Of a stretch of DNA of 64,000 nt, positions 15,077 through 23,702 are shown piece after piece. Origin of the DNA: Bradyrhizobium diazoefficiens. GTDB taxonomy: Bacteria; Pseudomonadota; Alphaproteobacteria; Rhizobiales; Xanthobacteraceae. A program made the translations under genes and the position numbers. The notes beneath the pieces are model-generated. The model saw only the letters and a list, made by a program, of their open reading frames with translations, did not search any database and had not been told where the DNA came from. Location: positions 1-64,000 of the forward strand of contig NZ_JAFCJJ010000030.1 in the NCBI RefSeq assembly GCF_018131015.1, in the 5' to 3' direction. Within the stretch, counting starts at the first letter, position 1, and each line of letters begins with the position of its first letter.

Positions 15077-16609
15077 ATGTCCGCTCCAATGCTTGAAGAT
15101 GTTTTCAAGAGGTCTGGTCTTCCCACGTACACATTTGTGCAGCCCGCAGAATACGACCACTTGAAAGTTGCGCTGAGGACTGCTGGTCGCGGCGTTGTCG
15201 TCGAAGGACCATCTGGAATTGGCAAGACGACTGCGGTGCGAAAGGCCGCCTCGGAAATGGGCCTGAGCGAAGCCGCGCTTGAATTGAGCGGCCGACGCGC
15301 TAGGGACGTGGAATTGATCGCGGAGCTGCCGAATATGGGCGATCTGGGCATGGTTATCATTGACGATTTCCATCGGTTGCCCGAGCCCGTGAAGCACTCC
15401 ATCGCTGAATTCCTGAAATTCTTGGCCGACAACGAAAGTCCAAAAACCAAGATGGTACTCATCGGTATCAACAAGGCTGGCGACTCGCTCGTTCATTTTG
15501 CGGCAGACCTTAACAATCGGATTGACACCATTCATTTTGAGGTCAACGACATTGGTCGGGTGCGTGAGCTGATAAAGAAAGACGAGGAGGCACTCCAGAT
15601 AACGATCTCTTGTGCCGAAGAGTTGGCAGAGGACGCGGCTGGCAGTTTTCATATTGCGCAGATTCTTTGCCACGAACTATGTCTGAATGCCGGGATTACC
15701 GAGCGGCCCGATAAAACGACGCGAATTGAAATTGGCTTGGCTGTGATCAAGGAGCGCGTCCTCGCGGAGTTGGCGCGAACTTTCCGTGACCGTTGTATTG
15801 AGTTCGCTCGTGGCCGTCGGTTTCGACGGGAGGGACGAGCGCCCTACCTTCATCTTCTTCTCTACCTAATAAAGTCGGACGAGTGGACCGTATCGATCGA
15901 TCAAATCCTCGCGTCCAACGCAAAGATTCGGGGGTCCCTCAGTCAAGTTGTCGATAAGGGGCATTTGACTGACTTCTTGAATGAAAGGACGGAATTACGC
16001 GATTTGTTTCACTTCGACGGTTACACCCGCGTCCTCGCGGTCGAGGACCCAAAAGTAATGTACTTTCTCAGAAACTTGTTTTGGAGCAAGTTTGTGCGAG
16101 ATGTCGGATTTCTATCCGTCGAATATCGGTCGAAGTATGATTTTGCGTTGTCATTCGCCGGTGAGGTGCGGCCAATTGCCGAGGCTATAGCGCGAATTCT
16201 CAAAGAAAACGAATTGGAGGTGTTCTACGATAAAGACGAGCAGCATCGTATCCTCGCCAAGGACGTTGAATCGTACCTCGGCCCGATCTATCAATCGGAG
16301 GCTCGGTTCGTGGTGGCGCTGTTAAGTAAGGAATTTCCTAAGAAGATTTGGACGAAGTTTGAGTCCGATAACTTCAAACAAAGGTTCGGGAGCGACACTG
16401 TCATACCTATTTGGTTCGCTGACGCGTCGCCGGGAATGTTTGACGAAAGCGCCCGATACGGCGGCCTATCAATCGATCTATCTAAGAATGTGGACGCGAG
16501 CATTCAGGAAATCTGTATTGCGCTCATTATGAAGGCTGGAGAAGAACGGCAGGCTGAGGAAGGTGCGAGCCGCGCCCGCGATGCGGCGGGCGTTGGGGCC
16601 GAGGAGTAA
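15077..16609 (+). CDS. P-loop NTPase fused to a C-terminal TIR domain
   Basis: This is a 510-residue protein. Residues 25-340 form a STAND/AAA-like NTPase: Walker A G-P-S-G-I-G-K-T-T (44-52), Walker B M-V-I-I-D-D-F (92-98) and a helical region to about 345. Residues 353-485 are a TIR domain: Y-D-F-A-L-S-F-A (354-361), V-F-Y-D-K-D (382-387), V-V-A-L-L-S (412-417) and W-T-K-F-E (425-429), where E429 is the likely NADase glutamate. Bacterial TIR proteins deplete NAD+ or make cyclic ADP-ribose signals during phage defence. The NTPase would be the sensor and the TIR the effector. No partner gene is adjacent apart from the HEPN-like gene 164 bp upstream. The codon use is less GC-rich than in core genes, consistent with transfer. 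Confidence 0.85.
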   Translation: MSAPMLEDVFKRSGLPTYTFVQPAEYDHLKVALRTAGRGVVVEGPSGIGKTTAVRKAASEMGLSEAALELSGRRARDVELIAELPNMGDLGMVIIDDFHRLPEPVKHSIAEFLKFLADNESPKTKMVLIGINKAGDSLVHFAADLNNRIDTIHFEVNDIGRVRELIKKDEEALQITISCAEELAEDAAGSFHIAQILCHELCLNAGITERPDKTTRIEIGLAVIKERVLAELARTFRDRCIEFARGRRFRREGRAPYLHLLLYLIKSDEWTVSIDQILASNAKIRGSLSQVVDKGHLTDFLNERTELRDLFHFDGYTRVLAVEDPKVMYFLRNLFWSKFVRDVGFLSVEYRSKYDFALSFAGEVRPIAEAIARILKENELEVFYDKDEQHRILAKDVESYLGPIYQSEARFVVALLSKEFPKKIWTKFESDNFKQRFGSDTVIPIWFADASPGMFDESARYGGLSIDLSKNVDASIQEICIALIMKAGEERQAEEGASRARDAAGVGAEE

Positions 16610-16760
16610 AATGCCCACGAATCGTGACCACGCTCGACGTGTAGTCTTCGATATTGCGCCAGCGTCAGGGGATTTTCTATTTTTTACACGGGCTATACAC
16701 TCGGACAATTGGCCGATTGATTTTCCTAAATAATCTCCACTGTTGACTTTCACGCAAGGG

Positions 16761-16798
16761 GAAAACGTAAAACCCGGCCAGCGAGGTGCTGACCGGGT
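16761..16798 (-). terminator. Intrinsic terminator of the integrase gene
   Basis: ACCCGG and CCGGGT (16772-16798) form an interrupted stem with inner CAGC/GCTG pairs and a GAGG-T loop. On the minus strand a TTTTACGTTTTC tract follows, 28 bp past the integrase stop. Confidence 0.75.
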
Positions 16799-16826
16799 CC
16801 GACCGTCCCGAGCGCTGGCAGGTTGA

Positions 16827-18233
16827 TCAGGCGGCGAGGCGCAGCCCCGTCCGCTCGACAGCCTTCACCGGCTGGGCGATGATCCGCCGCAACTCCACTG
16901 CCACCCCGTCCAGCACCGCGCGCTTTTCCTTCATCCGCTTGCTGTGATTGTAGACCTTGCCGGTGACGGTAGGCACGACCACGTCGCCCTTCCGGCTGAC
17001 GGCATGGTCGAGGCATTTGGCAATCGCGGCATCGTCGAAGCCGAGATCGCCCGCCAAGGTCGCCGCCGTCCGACGGAGGTCGTGCGGTGTGAACCGCCGC
17101 AGGCCGAGCAGCTCGCAGATGCCGGGCGTCTTGGTTTTGGTCTTGTGCTTCTCGTGCTTGGTGCCGCGCAATGCCGCCGCCATCGCCTTGCGGTGGATCG
17201 GCTGGCCCTTATACACCGGGCTTTCGAAGACGAACTGCTGATCTTCGGAGGCGAACGCTTCCCGGATAATCTCGAGCGCGAGGTCGGACAGCGGCTGCTG
17301 AATCACCCGGCGTTTCTTCACCCGCTTCAGCGGCACGTCAAAACGAGGATGCTCGCCGTTGAGGTCAAACAACTCGTCCCGATGCGCCCTGAGCAGTTCG
17401 CTCGACCGCAGCATCGTCACCAGCTCGAATTTCAACGCGAGGCGGGTGCGGCGGTCCCACGGCATGTCGGCGCGGTCCAGCCCATGCCAGAAAATCCGGA
17501 TCTCGTCCTCGGACAGGACGCGCGTGCGCGGGTGCTCCGGGTCGAGCTTCGGCAGGTTGACGCACGGGCTGGCGGTCACGTAGTCGCGGCCCGCTTCCGC
17601 CGCCCAGTTGAACAGGCCTGAAGCGGCCTTACGCATATGCCGGGCGTTGCTGACGGAGGGCTTGCCGAACTTGCCTGCAACGATGTCATTCGACCGTGTA
17701 GCGATGTCGTGTTTGGTGACCTCCATGGCCAGTTTCTTGCCGAGGCCCGGCCGAAGGAATCTGTTCAGGTGGCTGGCGGTGTTCTCCCATGCCTCCAGCC
17801 GGGGCCGCATCTCCCCGTCCGGCTTCCTGACCGGCGTCTTCATCCACGCGATGCGCTCGTCGATGATCTCGTCCACCGTCTTCCCGCGCCGGGCCTGTTG
17901 TGCCTTCCGGTCGCGGAAGGTTTCGGCCATGGCCGCAGCGCCTGTGCCGCGAAGGCTGTAGACCTTGGCGCGGGCTTGCTCGACGGTGAAGGTCTCCGAG
18001 TTGTAGACCCCGAGCCAGCCGGAGCGCTGCTTGCCGGTCTCCGCGTCGGTGAACTTGACGCTGAGGGTCGTAGTACCCGCGACCGTCAGGGAGGCGTACA
18101 GGCCGGGGCATTTGCGGTCGTAGATTTTGGTTCGCTTGGTCACCCGCCGCTCGCACATGCGGTCGGTCAGGATGACGCTGCTACGCTCGCGCTTGGTGGC
18201 GGCGGCCTTGGTGGTCGTGCTAGTGTCCGTCAT
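16827..18233 (-). CDS. Tyrosine recombinase / island integrase
   Basis: This 468-residue site-specific recombinase catalyses integration and excision of the island. Residues 20-110 form the DUF4102-like arm-binding domain (DRKCPGLYASLTVAG, SGWLGVYNSETFTVEQARAK). A core-binding SAM-like domain follows (about 125-220), then the catalytic domain. The catalytic domain has L-R-S-S-E-L-L (first Arg), H-D-L-R-R-T (H-x2-R), K-C-L-D-H-A and V-Y-N-H-S with the nucleophilic Tyr. The ATG at 18233 has GGAG 8 nt upstream; the 18 extra residues to 18287 are rejected. Its position at the right edge, transcribed inward, is typical, so the attachment site should lie just right of 18234. Confidence 0.92.
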   Translation of the reverse strand: MTDTSTTTKAAATKRERSSVILTDRMCERRVTKRTKIYDRKCPGLYASLTVAGTTTLSVKFTDAETGKQRSGWLGVYNSETFTVEQARAKVYSLRGTGAAAMAETFRDRKAQQARRGKTVDEIIDERIAWMKTPVRKPDGEMRPRLEAWENTASHLNRFLRPGLGKKLAMEVTKHDIATRSNDIVAGKFGKPSVSNARHMRKAASGLFNWAAEAGRDYVTASPCVNLPKLDPEHPRTRVLSEDEIRIFWHGLDRADMPWDRRTRLALKFELVTMLRSSELLRAHRDELFDLNGEHPRFDVPLKRVKKRRVIQQPLSDLALEIIREAFASEDQQFVFESPVYKGQPIHRKAMAAALRGTKHEKHKTKTKTPGICELLGLRRFTPHDLRRTAATLAGDLGFDDAAIAKCLDHAVSRKGDVVVPTVTGKVYNHSKRMKEKRAVLDGVAVELRRIIAQPVKAVERTGLRLAA

Positions 18234-18383
18234 GGTTTCAGCTCCAAAGGTTTGGGACCATGGACCGGGCCTTCGCTCTGGTGCCAACCGATGGCGAAGG
18301 TCCCGGCCCTAGATTTGGCAAAACGCGCGCTGAAGCCGATCAAGAGGGTAGAAGAAAACCCCTATTTTCAAAGCGTTTTCTCA

Positions 18384-18410
18384 GTCTCAATAGGTCTCAA
18401 CAAGTCTCAA
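18384..18410. repeat. Three GTCTCAA repeats phased at 10 bp near the island edge
   Basis: GTCTCAA occurs at 18384, 18394 and 18404 with an exact 10-bp period, 150 bp upstream of the integrase start. Helically phased short repeats beside an integrase are typical of arm-type integrase or excisionase binding sites. This use is inferred. The core attachment sequence itself cannot be recognised without the other junction. Confidence 0.5.
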
Positions 18411-19030
18411 AATATAGACGTGTGGTCCTGACGCCCGGAGTCTGTGCGTCAAGTCTTGCGGTGAGGCGGCGACCCGACCGGGTTCGCCGCGTCAGCCATC
18501 CGCAAGGCGACGGGGGCAATAGTGCATCGCTCCCCGGGGAGAGCGCGACATAAGCCGTAAGACCACTGCGCAGGGAAGGCCGGTTGTTGGGCCGCACCTG
18601 TATGCCGCTGTGCATCTGTTCTTCGCGCATTCGCGCACAGCGGACCGTGGGTGCCGAGCCGGCACCCGGTCTTCCCTGCGCCCTCCGTTTCCGACAGCGG
18701 AGCAAGACGGAAGCAAAGCTCGGGCGGAATGCGCCGCGAGGATGCGATGGTGTGTCTTCAAGGCTCTCGTGTCCCGGACGCGCTGCAACGCTTTAGCGTT
18801 GCTGCGCAGAGCCGGGACCCATGCAGCCGCGTACGCATTGCGACATGGGCCCCGGCTCTGCAGCGCACCGCTGAAGAAGCGCTGCGCTGCGTCCGGGGCA
18901 CGAGAGCATCGGCCCCATTTGCGCCGACCCGCTGCCCCTCTCGCGCGACGGAATATTTCCGCGCTTGCCAATCAGCCCGGTGCGGTTCAGAAAAACGAGC
19001 GAAGAAGAAACGCGAGCGGAGACCTCTGTT
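18411..19030. other. Junction between island and core genome; repeats, no gene
   Basis: There is no convincing gene over 620 bp. The stretch contains a CACAGCGG/GCACCCGG-rich segment typical of Bradyrhizobium intergenic DNA and the MITE-like palindrome at 18764-18906. The right island boundary probably falls between about 18410 and 18560. Confidence 0.5.
18764..18906. repeat. MITE-like palindromic repeat, copy 1
   Basis: This 143-bp element has CTCTCGTGTCCCGGACGC at one end and GCGTCCGGGGCACGAGAG at the other: near-perfect inverted ends with one mismatch. Internal arms AGCCGGGACCC and GGGCCCCGGCT also pair. Homologous copies lie at 21640-21777 and 54599-54740. It encodes nothing and fits a non-autonomous palindromic repeat family. 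Confidence 0.75.
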
Positions 19031-20188
19031 TTGACCATCAAGGGCAAGGCCTACATTGCCGGGATCTACGAACACCCGACCCGGCATGCGCCGGACAAAT
19101 CCACCGCCCAGCTCCACGCCGAAGTCGCCAAGGGCGCGATCGAGGATGCCGGGATCAGCAAGGACGACATCGACGGCTATTTCTGCGCCGGTGACGCCCC
19201 GGGCGGCCTCTGGCAGATGACCGATTATCTCGGTCTGAACACCAAAAAGCTCCGCCACGTCGATTCCACCGACACCGGCGGCTGTTCCTACATCATCCAT
19301 CTCGGCCACGCGGCCGAAGCGATCGCGGCGGGCAAGTGTTCCATCGCGCTGATCACGCTCGCCGGCAAGCCGCGCACCGGCGTGATGCCGCCGCGCGCGG
19401 CCGGCGCCGAGCTCGATTTCGAGGCCGCGTACGGCGCGACCACCCACAATGCCTATGGCATGTGTGCCATGCGCCACATGCACGACTATGGCACCACGAG
19501 CGAACAGCTCGCCTGGATCAAGGTCGCGGCATCCCACCACGCGCAATACAATCCGCATGCGATGCTGAAGGACGTCGTCACCGTCGAGGACGTCATCAAC
19601 TCGCCGCTGATCTCCGATCCGCTGCATCGCATGGATTGCTGCGTCGTCTCCGACGGCGGCGGCGCGCTGATCGTCACCACGCCCGAGATCGCCAAGAGCC
19701 TGAAGAAGCCTCTGGTGCGCCTGATCGGCCATGGCGAAGCCCACAAGGGTCCGCGCGGCGGCAAGGATCTCGATCTCACGTACTCGGCCGGCGTGTGGTC
19801 CGGCCCGCGCGCGTTCGAGGAAGCCGGCGTCACGCCGAAGGACATGAAGTACGCCTCGATCTACGACAGCTTCACCATCACGGTCCTGATGCAGCTCGAG
19901 GACCTCGGCTTCTGCAAGAAAGGCGAGGGCGGCAAGTTCGTCGCCGACGGCAATCTGATCTCGGGCGTCGGCAAGCTGCCGTTCAACACCGATGGCGGCG
20001 GCCTCTGCAGCAACCATCCCGTCAACCGCGGCGGCATGACCAAGATCATCGAGGCCGTCAGGCAGTTGCGCGGCGAGGCGCATCCGAAGGTGCAGGTCAA
20101 GAATTGCGATCTCGCCATCGCCCACGGCACCGGCGGCCTTCTGGGTGTTCGCCACGCGGCCTCGACGGCCATTCTGGAGCGCGTGTGA
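19031..20188 (+). CDS. Thiolase-family acetyl-CoA acetyltransferase (SCP2-type)
   Basis: This 385-residue thiolase-fold enzyme is expected to cleave or form 3-ketoacyl-CoA. The start is a TTG at 19031 (M-T-I-K-G-K-A-Y-I-A-G) with GGAGA upstream; the longer frame to 18965 is also TTG-started and lacks family character. Visible features are an N-terminal V-D-S-T-D-T-G-G-C-S region corresponding to the nucleophile loop, T-H-N-A-Y-G-M-C-A-M-R-H-M, S-N-H-P-V-N-R-G-G-M and a C-terminal A-H-G-T-G-G. This matches the non-condensing SCP2/sterol side-chain thiolases that need a DUF35 partner. The DUF35 gene follows at once (1-bp overlap), so the two likely form a complex. Confidence 0.88.
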   Translation: MTIKGKAYIAGIYEHPTRHAPDKSTAQLHAEVAKGAIEDAGISKDDIDGYFCAGDAPGGLWQMTDYLGLNTKKLRHVDSTDTGGCSYIIHLGHAAEAIAAGKCSIALITLAGKPRTGVMPPRAAGAELDFEAAYGATTHNAYGMCAMRHMHDYGTTSEQLAWIKVAASHHAQYNPHAMLKDVVTVEDVINSPLISDPLHRMDCCVVSDGGGALIVTTPEIAKSLKKPLVRLIGHGEAHKGPRGGKDLDLTYSAGVWSGPRAFEEAGVTPKDMKYASIYDSFTITVLMQLEDLGFCKKGEGGKFVADGNLISGVGKLPFNTDGGGLCSNHPVNRGGMTKIIEAVRQLRGEAHPKVQVKNCDLAIAHGTGGLLGVRHAASTAILERV

Positions 20189-20577
20189 TGGTAGATGCAA
20201 AGAAATATCCGGCCCCGGTGACGAACCCGGAAACGGCGCCGTTCTGGGAAGCCGCCAAGCAGGGCAAGTTCATGATCAAGCGCTGCACCGCCTGCGGCGA
20301 GGCGCATTACTTCCCGCGCTCGATCTGCCCGTTCTGCAATTCCGACAAGACGGTGTGGGAGGAGTCCTCGGGCGAGGCCACGATCTACACCTACAGCCTG
20401 ATGCGGAAGTCGCCGACCGGTCCTTACGCGATCGGCTACGTCACGCTGAAGGAAGGCCCGTCGCTGCAGACCAACTTCGTCGACTGCGATCTCGAGAAGC
20501 TCAAGATCGGTCAGAAGGTGAAGGTGGTGTGGAAGCCGACCGACGGCGCCCCGCTGCCGTTCTTCACGCCAGTGTAA
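20188..20577 (+). CDS. Zn-ribbon/OB-fold (DUF35) acyl-CoA-associated protein
   Basis: This 129-residue protein has an N-terminal rubredoxin-like zinc ribbon, C-T-A-C (res. 32-35) and C-P-F-C (46-49), and an OB fold (Y-T-Y-S-L-M, G-Q-K-V-K-V-V-W). Proteins of this family (ChsH2-C, DUF35) bind thiolases or hydratases and act as scaffolds or CoA-binding subunits. The ATG overlaps the thiolase stop by one base, which supports a stoichiometric complex with it. Confidence 0.88.
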   Translation: MVDAKKYPAPVTNPETAPFWEAAKQGKFMIKRCTACGEAHYFPRSICPFCNSDKTVWEESSGEATIYTYSLMRKSPTGPYAIGYVTLKEGPSLQTNFVDCDLEKLKIGQKVKVVWKPTDGAPLPFFTPV

Positions 20578-20586
20578 TTCTTTCTT

Positions 20587-20732
20587 CCTTCCCCCCTTGT
20601 GGGGGAAGGTGGCGCGAAGCGCCGGATGAGGGGTATCGCTCCACAGAGAAACTTTTTGCTGAGGAGACAACCCCTCACCCAATTGAGTTTGCCGCACCGT
20701 CCTCGCTGCCCTCTCCCACAAGGGGAGAGGGC
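20587..20732. repeat. Palindromic intergenic repeat
   Basis: A left hairpin (CCTTCCCCCCTTGTGGGGGAAGG) and a right hairpin (CCCTCTCCCACAAGGGGAGAGGG) flank an inner inverted pair, GGATGAGGGGT and ACCCCTCACCC. Such elements are common between genes in this group of bacteria. The element lies inside the operon and may act on mRNA. Confidence 0.6.
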
Positions 20733-20778
20733 TCTTCAACTGGCGGTGCCGAAGACATTCGGGGAGGAAACCAGTAAA

Positions 20779-21639
20779 ATGTCCGCCAGATACGAAGAGC
20801 TCAAGGGCCTGAAGAACATCGGCCAGAAATACGCCTACACCGATCGCGAGGTGATGCTCTACGCCTATGGCATCGGCCTCGGCGCCGATCCGATGGATGA
20901 AAAGGAACTCGCCTTCGTCAACGAGGGCACGTTCACGCCGCGGCCGCTGAAGGTGGTGCCGACCTTTGCATCCGTCGCGGCCTGGGGCTCCGGGCCGGGC
21001 GAGATGAACCTCAACCGCGTCATGGTGGTGGACGGCGAGCGCGACATCACCTTCCACCAGCCGCTGCCGGTGGCCGCGCACATCACCGCCGATTCCTCGG
21101 TGCTCGAGGTCTACGACAAGGGCAAAGACAAGGGCGTCGTCATCGCGCATCAGACCGTGCTGAAGAACGAGAAGGGCGAGAAGCTCGCGACCCTTGTCGC
21201 CTCGCGCTTCGCCCGCGGCGACGGCGGCTTTGGCGGGCCGAGCCTGACCCAGCCCGATCCGCACGGGATTCCCTCGCGCGCGCCCGACAGGACCATCGAC
21301 ATCGTCACGCGCCCAGACCAGGCGCTGGTCTATCGCCTCTGCGGTGACCGGAACCCGCTGCACAGCGATCCCGAGTTCGCCAAGAAGGCCGGCTTCCCGC
21401 GCCCGATCCTGCACGGCATGTGCACCTACGGCATCACCTGCCGCGGGGTGCTGCAGACCTACGCCGACTACGACGCAAGCGCTTTCCGCCAGCACGTCGC
21501 GCGGTTCTCCTCGCCGGTCTATCCCGGCGAGACCGTGACCATGGACCTCTGGAAGGATGGCAACGTGATCTCGTTCGAAGCCAAGGTGAAGTCGCGCGGC
21601 GTCACCGTGATCAAGAACGGCAAGACGGTGCTGGGTTAG
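20779..21639 (+). CDS. MaoC-family enoyl-CoA hydratase 2
   Basis: This 286-residue double hot-dog protein hydrates trans-2-enoyl-CoA to the (R)-3-hydroxyacyl form. The C-terminal hot dog has the hydratase-2 motif G-D-R-N-P-L-H-S-D with the catalytic Asp/His pair, followed by F-P-R-P-I-L-H-G-M-C-T-Y-G. The N-terminal half (res. 1-140) is the degenerate repeat seen in MFE-2-type enzymes. The ATG at 20779 follows GGGGAGGAAACC. It pairs with the downstream SDR, whose eukaryotic counterparts are fused to such hydratases in peroxisomal MFE-2. Confidence 0.9.
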   Translation: MSARYEELKGLKNIGQKYAYTDREVMLYAYGIGLGADPMDEKELAFVNEGTFTPRPLKVVPTFASVAAWGSGPGEMNLNRVMVVDGERDITFHQPLPVAAHITADSSVLEVYDKGKDKGVVIAHQTVLKNEKGEKLATLVASRFARGDGGFGGPSLTQPDPHGIPSRAPDRTIDIVTRPDQALVYRLCGDRNPLHSDPEFAKKAGFPRPILHGMCTYGITCRGVLQTYADYDASAFRQHVARFSSPVYPGETVTMDLWKDGNVISFEAKVKSRGVTVIKNGKTVLG

Positions 21640-21777
21640 CTCTCGTGCCCCGGACGCAGCGCAGCGCTCCTTAAGCGGTGCGCTGCAGAGCCGGGGCCCA
21701 GAGAGTGCCGTAATCGAGAGCTGGGTCCCGGCTCTGCGACGCAGCGTTTCACGCTGCATCGCGTCCGGGACACGAGA
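21640..21777. repeat. MITE-like palindromic repeat, copy 2
   Basis: Same structure as the element at 18764-18906, with ends CTCTCGTGCCCCGGACGC and GCGTCCGGGACACGAGA. It fills the space between the MaoC and SDR genes and starts 1 bp after the MaoC stop. Confidence 0.75.
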
Positions 21778-21801
21778 AAGCAAGATCAGGGAGAAGCCAC
21801 C

Positions 21802-22680
21802 ATGGGACTACTCGACGGCAAGGTTGCGCTGATCACCGGCGCGGGCGGGGGGCTCGGTGAGGCCTACGCAAAGCTGTTCGCGCGGGAAGGGGCCTCTGTC
21901 GTCGTCAACGACCTCGGCGGGCCCCGCGACGGCTCCGGCGCCGACAAGTCCATGGCGCAGCAGGTCGTGGACGCGATCAAGGCCGAGGGCGGCAAGGCGG
22001 TTGCCAACGGCGCCGACATCTCGACCATGGAGGGCGGCCAGTCGGTGTTCGACGACGCCATCAAGCATTTTGGCCGCGCCGACATCCTCGTCAACAACGC
22101 CGGCATTTTGCGCGACCAGACCTTCGCCAAGGCCAGCGAATCGGACTGGGACAAGGTCATCAAGGTCCACCTGAAGGGAACCTTTTGTTGCACCATGCCG
22201 GTGTTTCGCTGGATGCGGGAAAACGGCGGCGGCGTCATCGTCAATACGTCCTCGACCTCCGGCCTGATCGGCAATTTCGGCCAGACCAATTACGGCGCGG
22301 CCAAGGGCGGTATCTGGGGCCTGTCCAACGTGCTGGCGATCGAGGGCCGCAAGTACAACATCCGGATCTGGACGCTCGCCCCGGGCGCCCTGACCCGCAT
22401 GACCGCAGACCTGCCCCGCTACAAGGAGAACCCCGGCGCGGCGCTGGGGCCGGACGGCATCGCGCCGGCCGTGCTATACATGGTCAGCGATTTGTCGGGC
22501 GACCAGACCGGCAAGGTGCTGGGCGTATCCGGGCCCCGCGGCGTGCGCGAAATGCGGATGATGGAGATGGAAGGCTGGAAACCGCCGCACACGGGCTGGA
22601 ACGCCCACGACATCGTCGATCACGCCAGGGAGATCTTCTTCTCCGAGGAGCAGATCAAGATGGGCGCGCGGAGATTCTGA
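21802..22680 (+). CDS. SDR-family 3-hydroxyacyl-CoA dehydrogenase (MFE-2 type)
   Basis: This 292-residue NAD(P)-dependent dehydrogenase has T-G-A-G-G-G-L-G (res. 13-20) for the dinucleotide, V-N-D-L-G-G-P-R-D-G-S-G typical of HSD17B4/MFE-2, V-N-N-A-G-I-L-R-D, the catalytic S-S-x-S and Y-G-A-A-K, and L-A-P-G-A-L-T-R-M. It would oxidise (R)-3-hydroxyacyl-CoA made by the MaoC protein to 3-ketoacyl-CoA for the thiolase. An AGGGAGAAGCC ribosome site precedes the ATG. Confidence 0.9.
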   Translation: MGLLDGKVALITGAGGGLGEAYAKLFAREGASVVVNDLGGPRDGSGADKSMAQQVVDAIKAEGGKAVANGADISTMEGGQSVFDDAIKHFGRADILVNNAGILRDQTFAKASESDWDKVIKVHLKGTFCCTMPVFRWMRENGGGVIVNTSSTSGLIGNFGQTNYGAAKGGIWGLSNVLAIEGRKYNIRIWTLAPGALTRMTADLPRYKENPGAALGPDGIAPAVLYMVSDLSGDQTGKVLGVSGPRGVREMRMMEMEGWKPPHTGWNAHDIVDHAREIFFSEEQIKMGARRF

Positions 22681-22690
22681 TAAACCTCAA

Positions 22691-22722
22691 GATTCCGGGT
22701 TCGCGCTGTGCGCGCCCCGGAA
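22691..22722. repeat. Short REP-like palindrome
   Basis: ATTCCGGG and CCCCGGAAT flank a GCGC-rich loop. A sister copy is at 50815-50850. It lies between the SDR and DapA-like genes and may stabilise or end transcripts. Confidence 0.6.
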
Positions 22723-22744
22723 TGACGTAGAAAGTGAAAAGACG

Positions 22745-23698
22745 ATGAAACTCACCGCCGACGCCAAGGGCACCTTCGCAATCGCGCCGACGCCGTTCCA
22801 CGATGACGGCCGGATCGACGAGCGCTCGATCGATCGCCTGACCGATTTCTACGAGGAGGTCGGCTGCGACGGCGTCACGGTGCTGGGCATCCTCGGCGAG
22901 GCGCCGAAGCTCGACGCGGCCGAGGCCGAGCAGGTCGCGCTACGCTTCGTCAAGCGCGCGAAGAAGCTGCAGGTGATCGTCGGCGTCTCCGCGCCGGGCT
23001 TTGCCACCATGCGTTCCCTGGCGAAGGCCTCGATGGACGCGGGCGCGGCCGGCGTCATGATCGCGCCGCCGCCCTCGCTTCGCACCGACGACCAGATCAT
23101 CGGCTATTTCAAGCAGGCGGCCGAGGCGATCGGGCCCGACGTGCCTTGGGTGCTGCAGGACTATCCGCTGACGCTGTCGGTGGTGTTCACGCCCGCGGTG
23201 ATCCGCAAGATCGTCATGGACAATCCGAACTGCGTGATGCTCAAGCACGAGGACTGGCCGGGCCTGGAGAAGATCTCGACCCTGCGCGGCTTCCAGAAGG
23301 ACGGCTCGCTGCGGCCGCTCTCGATCCTCTGCGGCAATGGCGGGCTCTTCCTCGACTTCGAGATGGAGCGCGGCGCCGACGGCGCCATGACCGGCTACGC
23401 CTTCCCCGAGCTTTTGATCGACGTCGTGCGGCTGTCGAAGGCGGGCAAGCGCGATGCCGCGCATGATCTGTTCGACGCCCATCTGCCGCTGATCCGCTAC
23501 GAGCAGCAGCCCGGCGCCGGCCTTGCCGTGCGCAAGCACGTGCTGCAGAAGCGCGGCATCATCGCCTCCAGCGCCCAGCGCAAGCCCGGCGCGACCATCA
23601 CGCCGGCGGCCAAGGCGGAGGTCGACTACCTCCTGTCGCGCGTCGCCCGCGTCGACAAGCGCGCCAACCTCCAACCGCAATCGAGCGCCGCAGGTTAA
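22745..23698 (+). CDS. DapA/DHDPS-family aldolase or lyase
   Basis: This 317-residue class I aldolase-fold protein has the V-L-G-I-L-G-E-A motif (GxxGE type) near residue 42, a Q-D-Y-P-L-T strand carrying the active-site Tyr and V-M-L-K-H-E with the Schiff-base Lys (about residue 166). Family members cleave or form 2-keto acids; the sequence is not that of a housekeeping dapA. Co-directional placement in an acyl-CoA operon suggests that it processes a keto-acid product of the pathway. The substrate cannot be read from the sequence. Confidence 0.85.
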   Translation: MKLTADAKGTFAIAPTPFHDDGRIDERSIDRLTDFYEEVGCDGVTVLGILGEAPKLDAAEAEQVALRFVKRAKKLQVIVGVSAPGFATMRSLAKASMDAGAAGVMIAPPPSLRTDDQIIGYFKQAAEAIGPDVPWVLQDYPLTLSVVFTPAVIRKIVMDNPNCVMLKHEDWPGLEKISTLRGFQKDGSLRPLSILCGNGGLFLDFEMERGADGAMTGYAFPELLIDVVRLSKAGKRDAAHDLFDAHLPLIRYEQQPGAGLAVRKHVLQKRGIIASSAQRKPGATITPAAKAEVDYLLSRVARVDKRANLQPQSSAAG

Positions 23699-23702
23699 TT
23701 GC

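Noticed and set aside
18758..20200. 480-codon minus-strand frame
   Set aside because: Antisense to the thiolase and into the MITE-like repeat; no family pattern.
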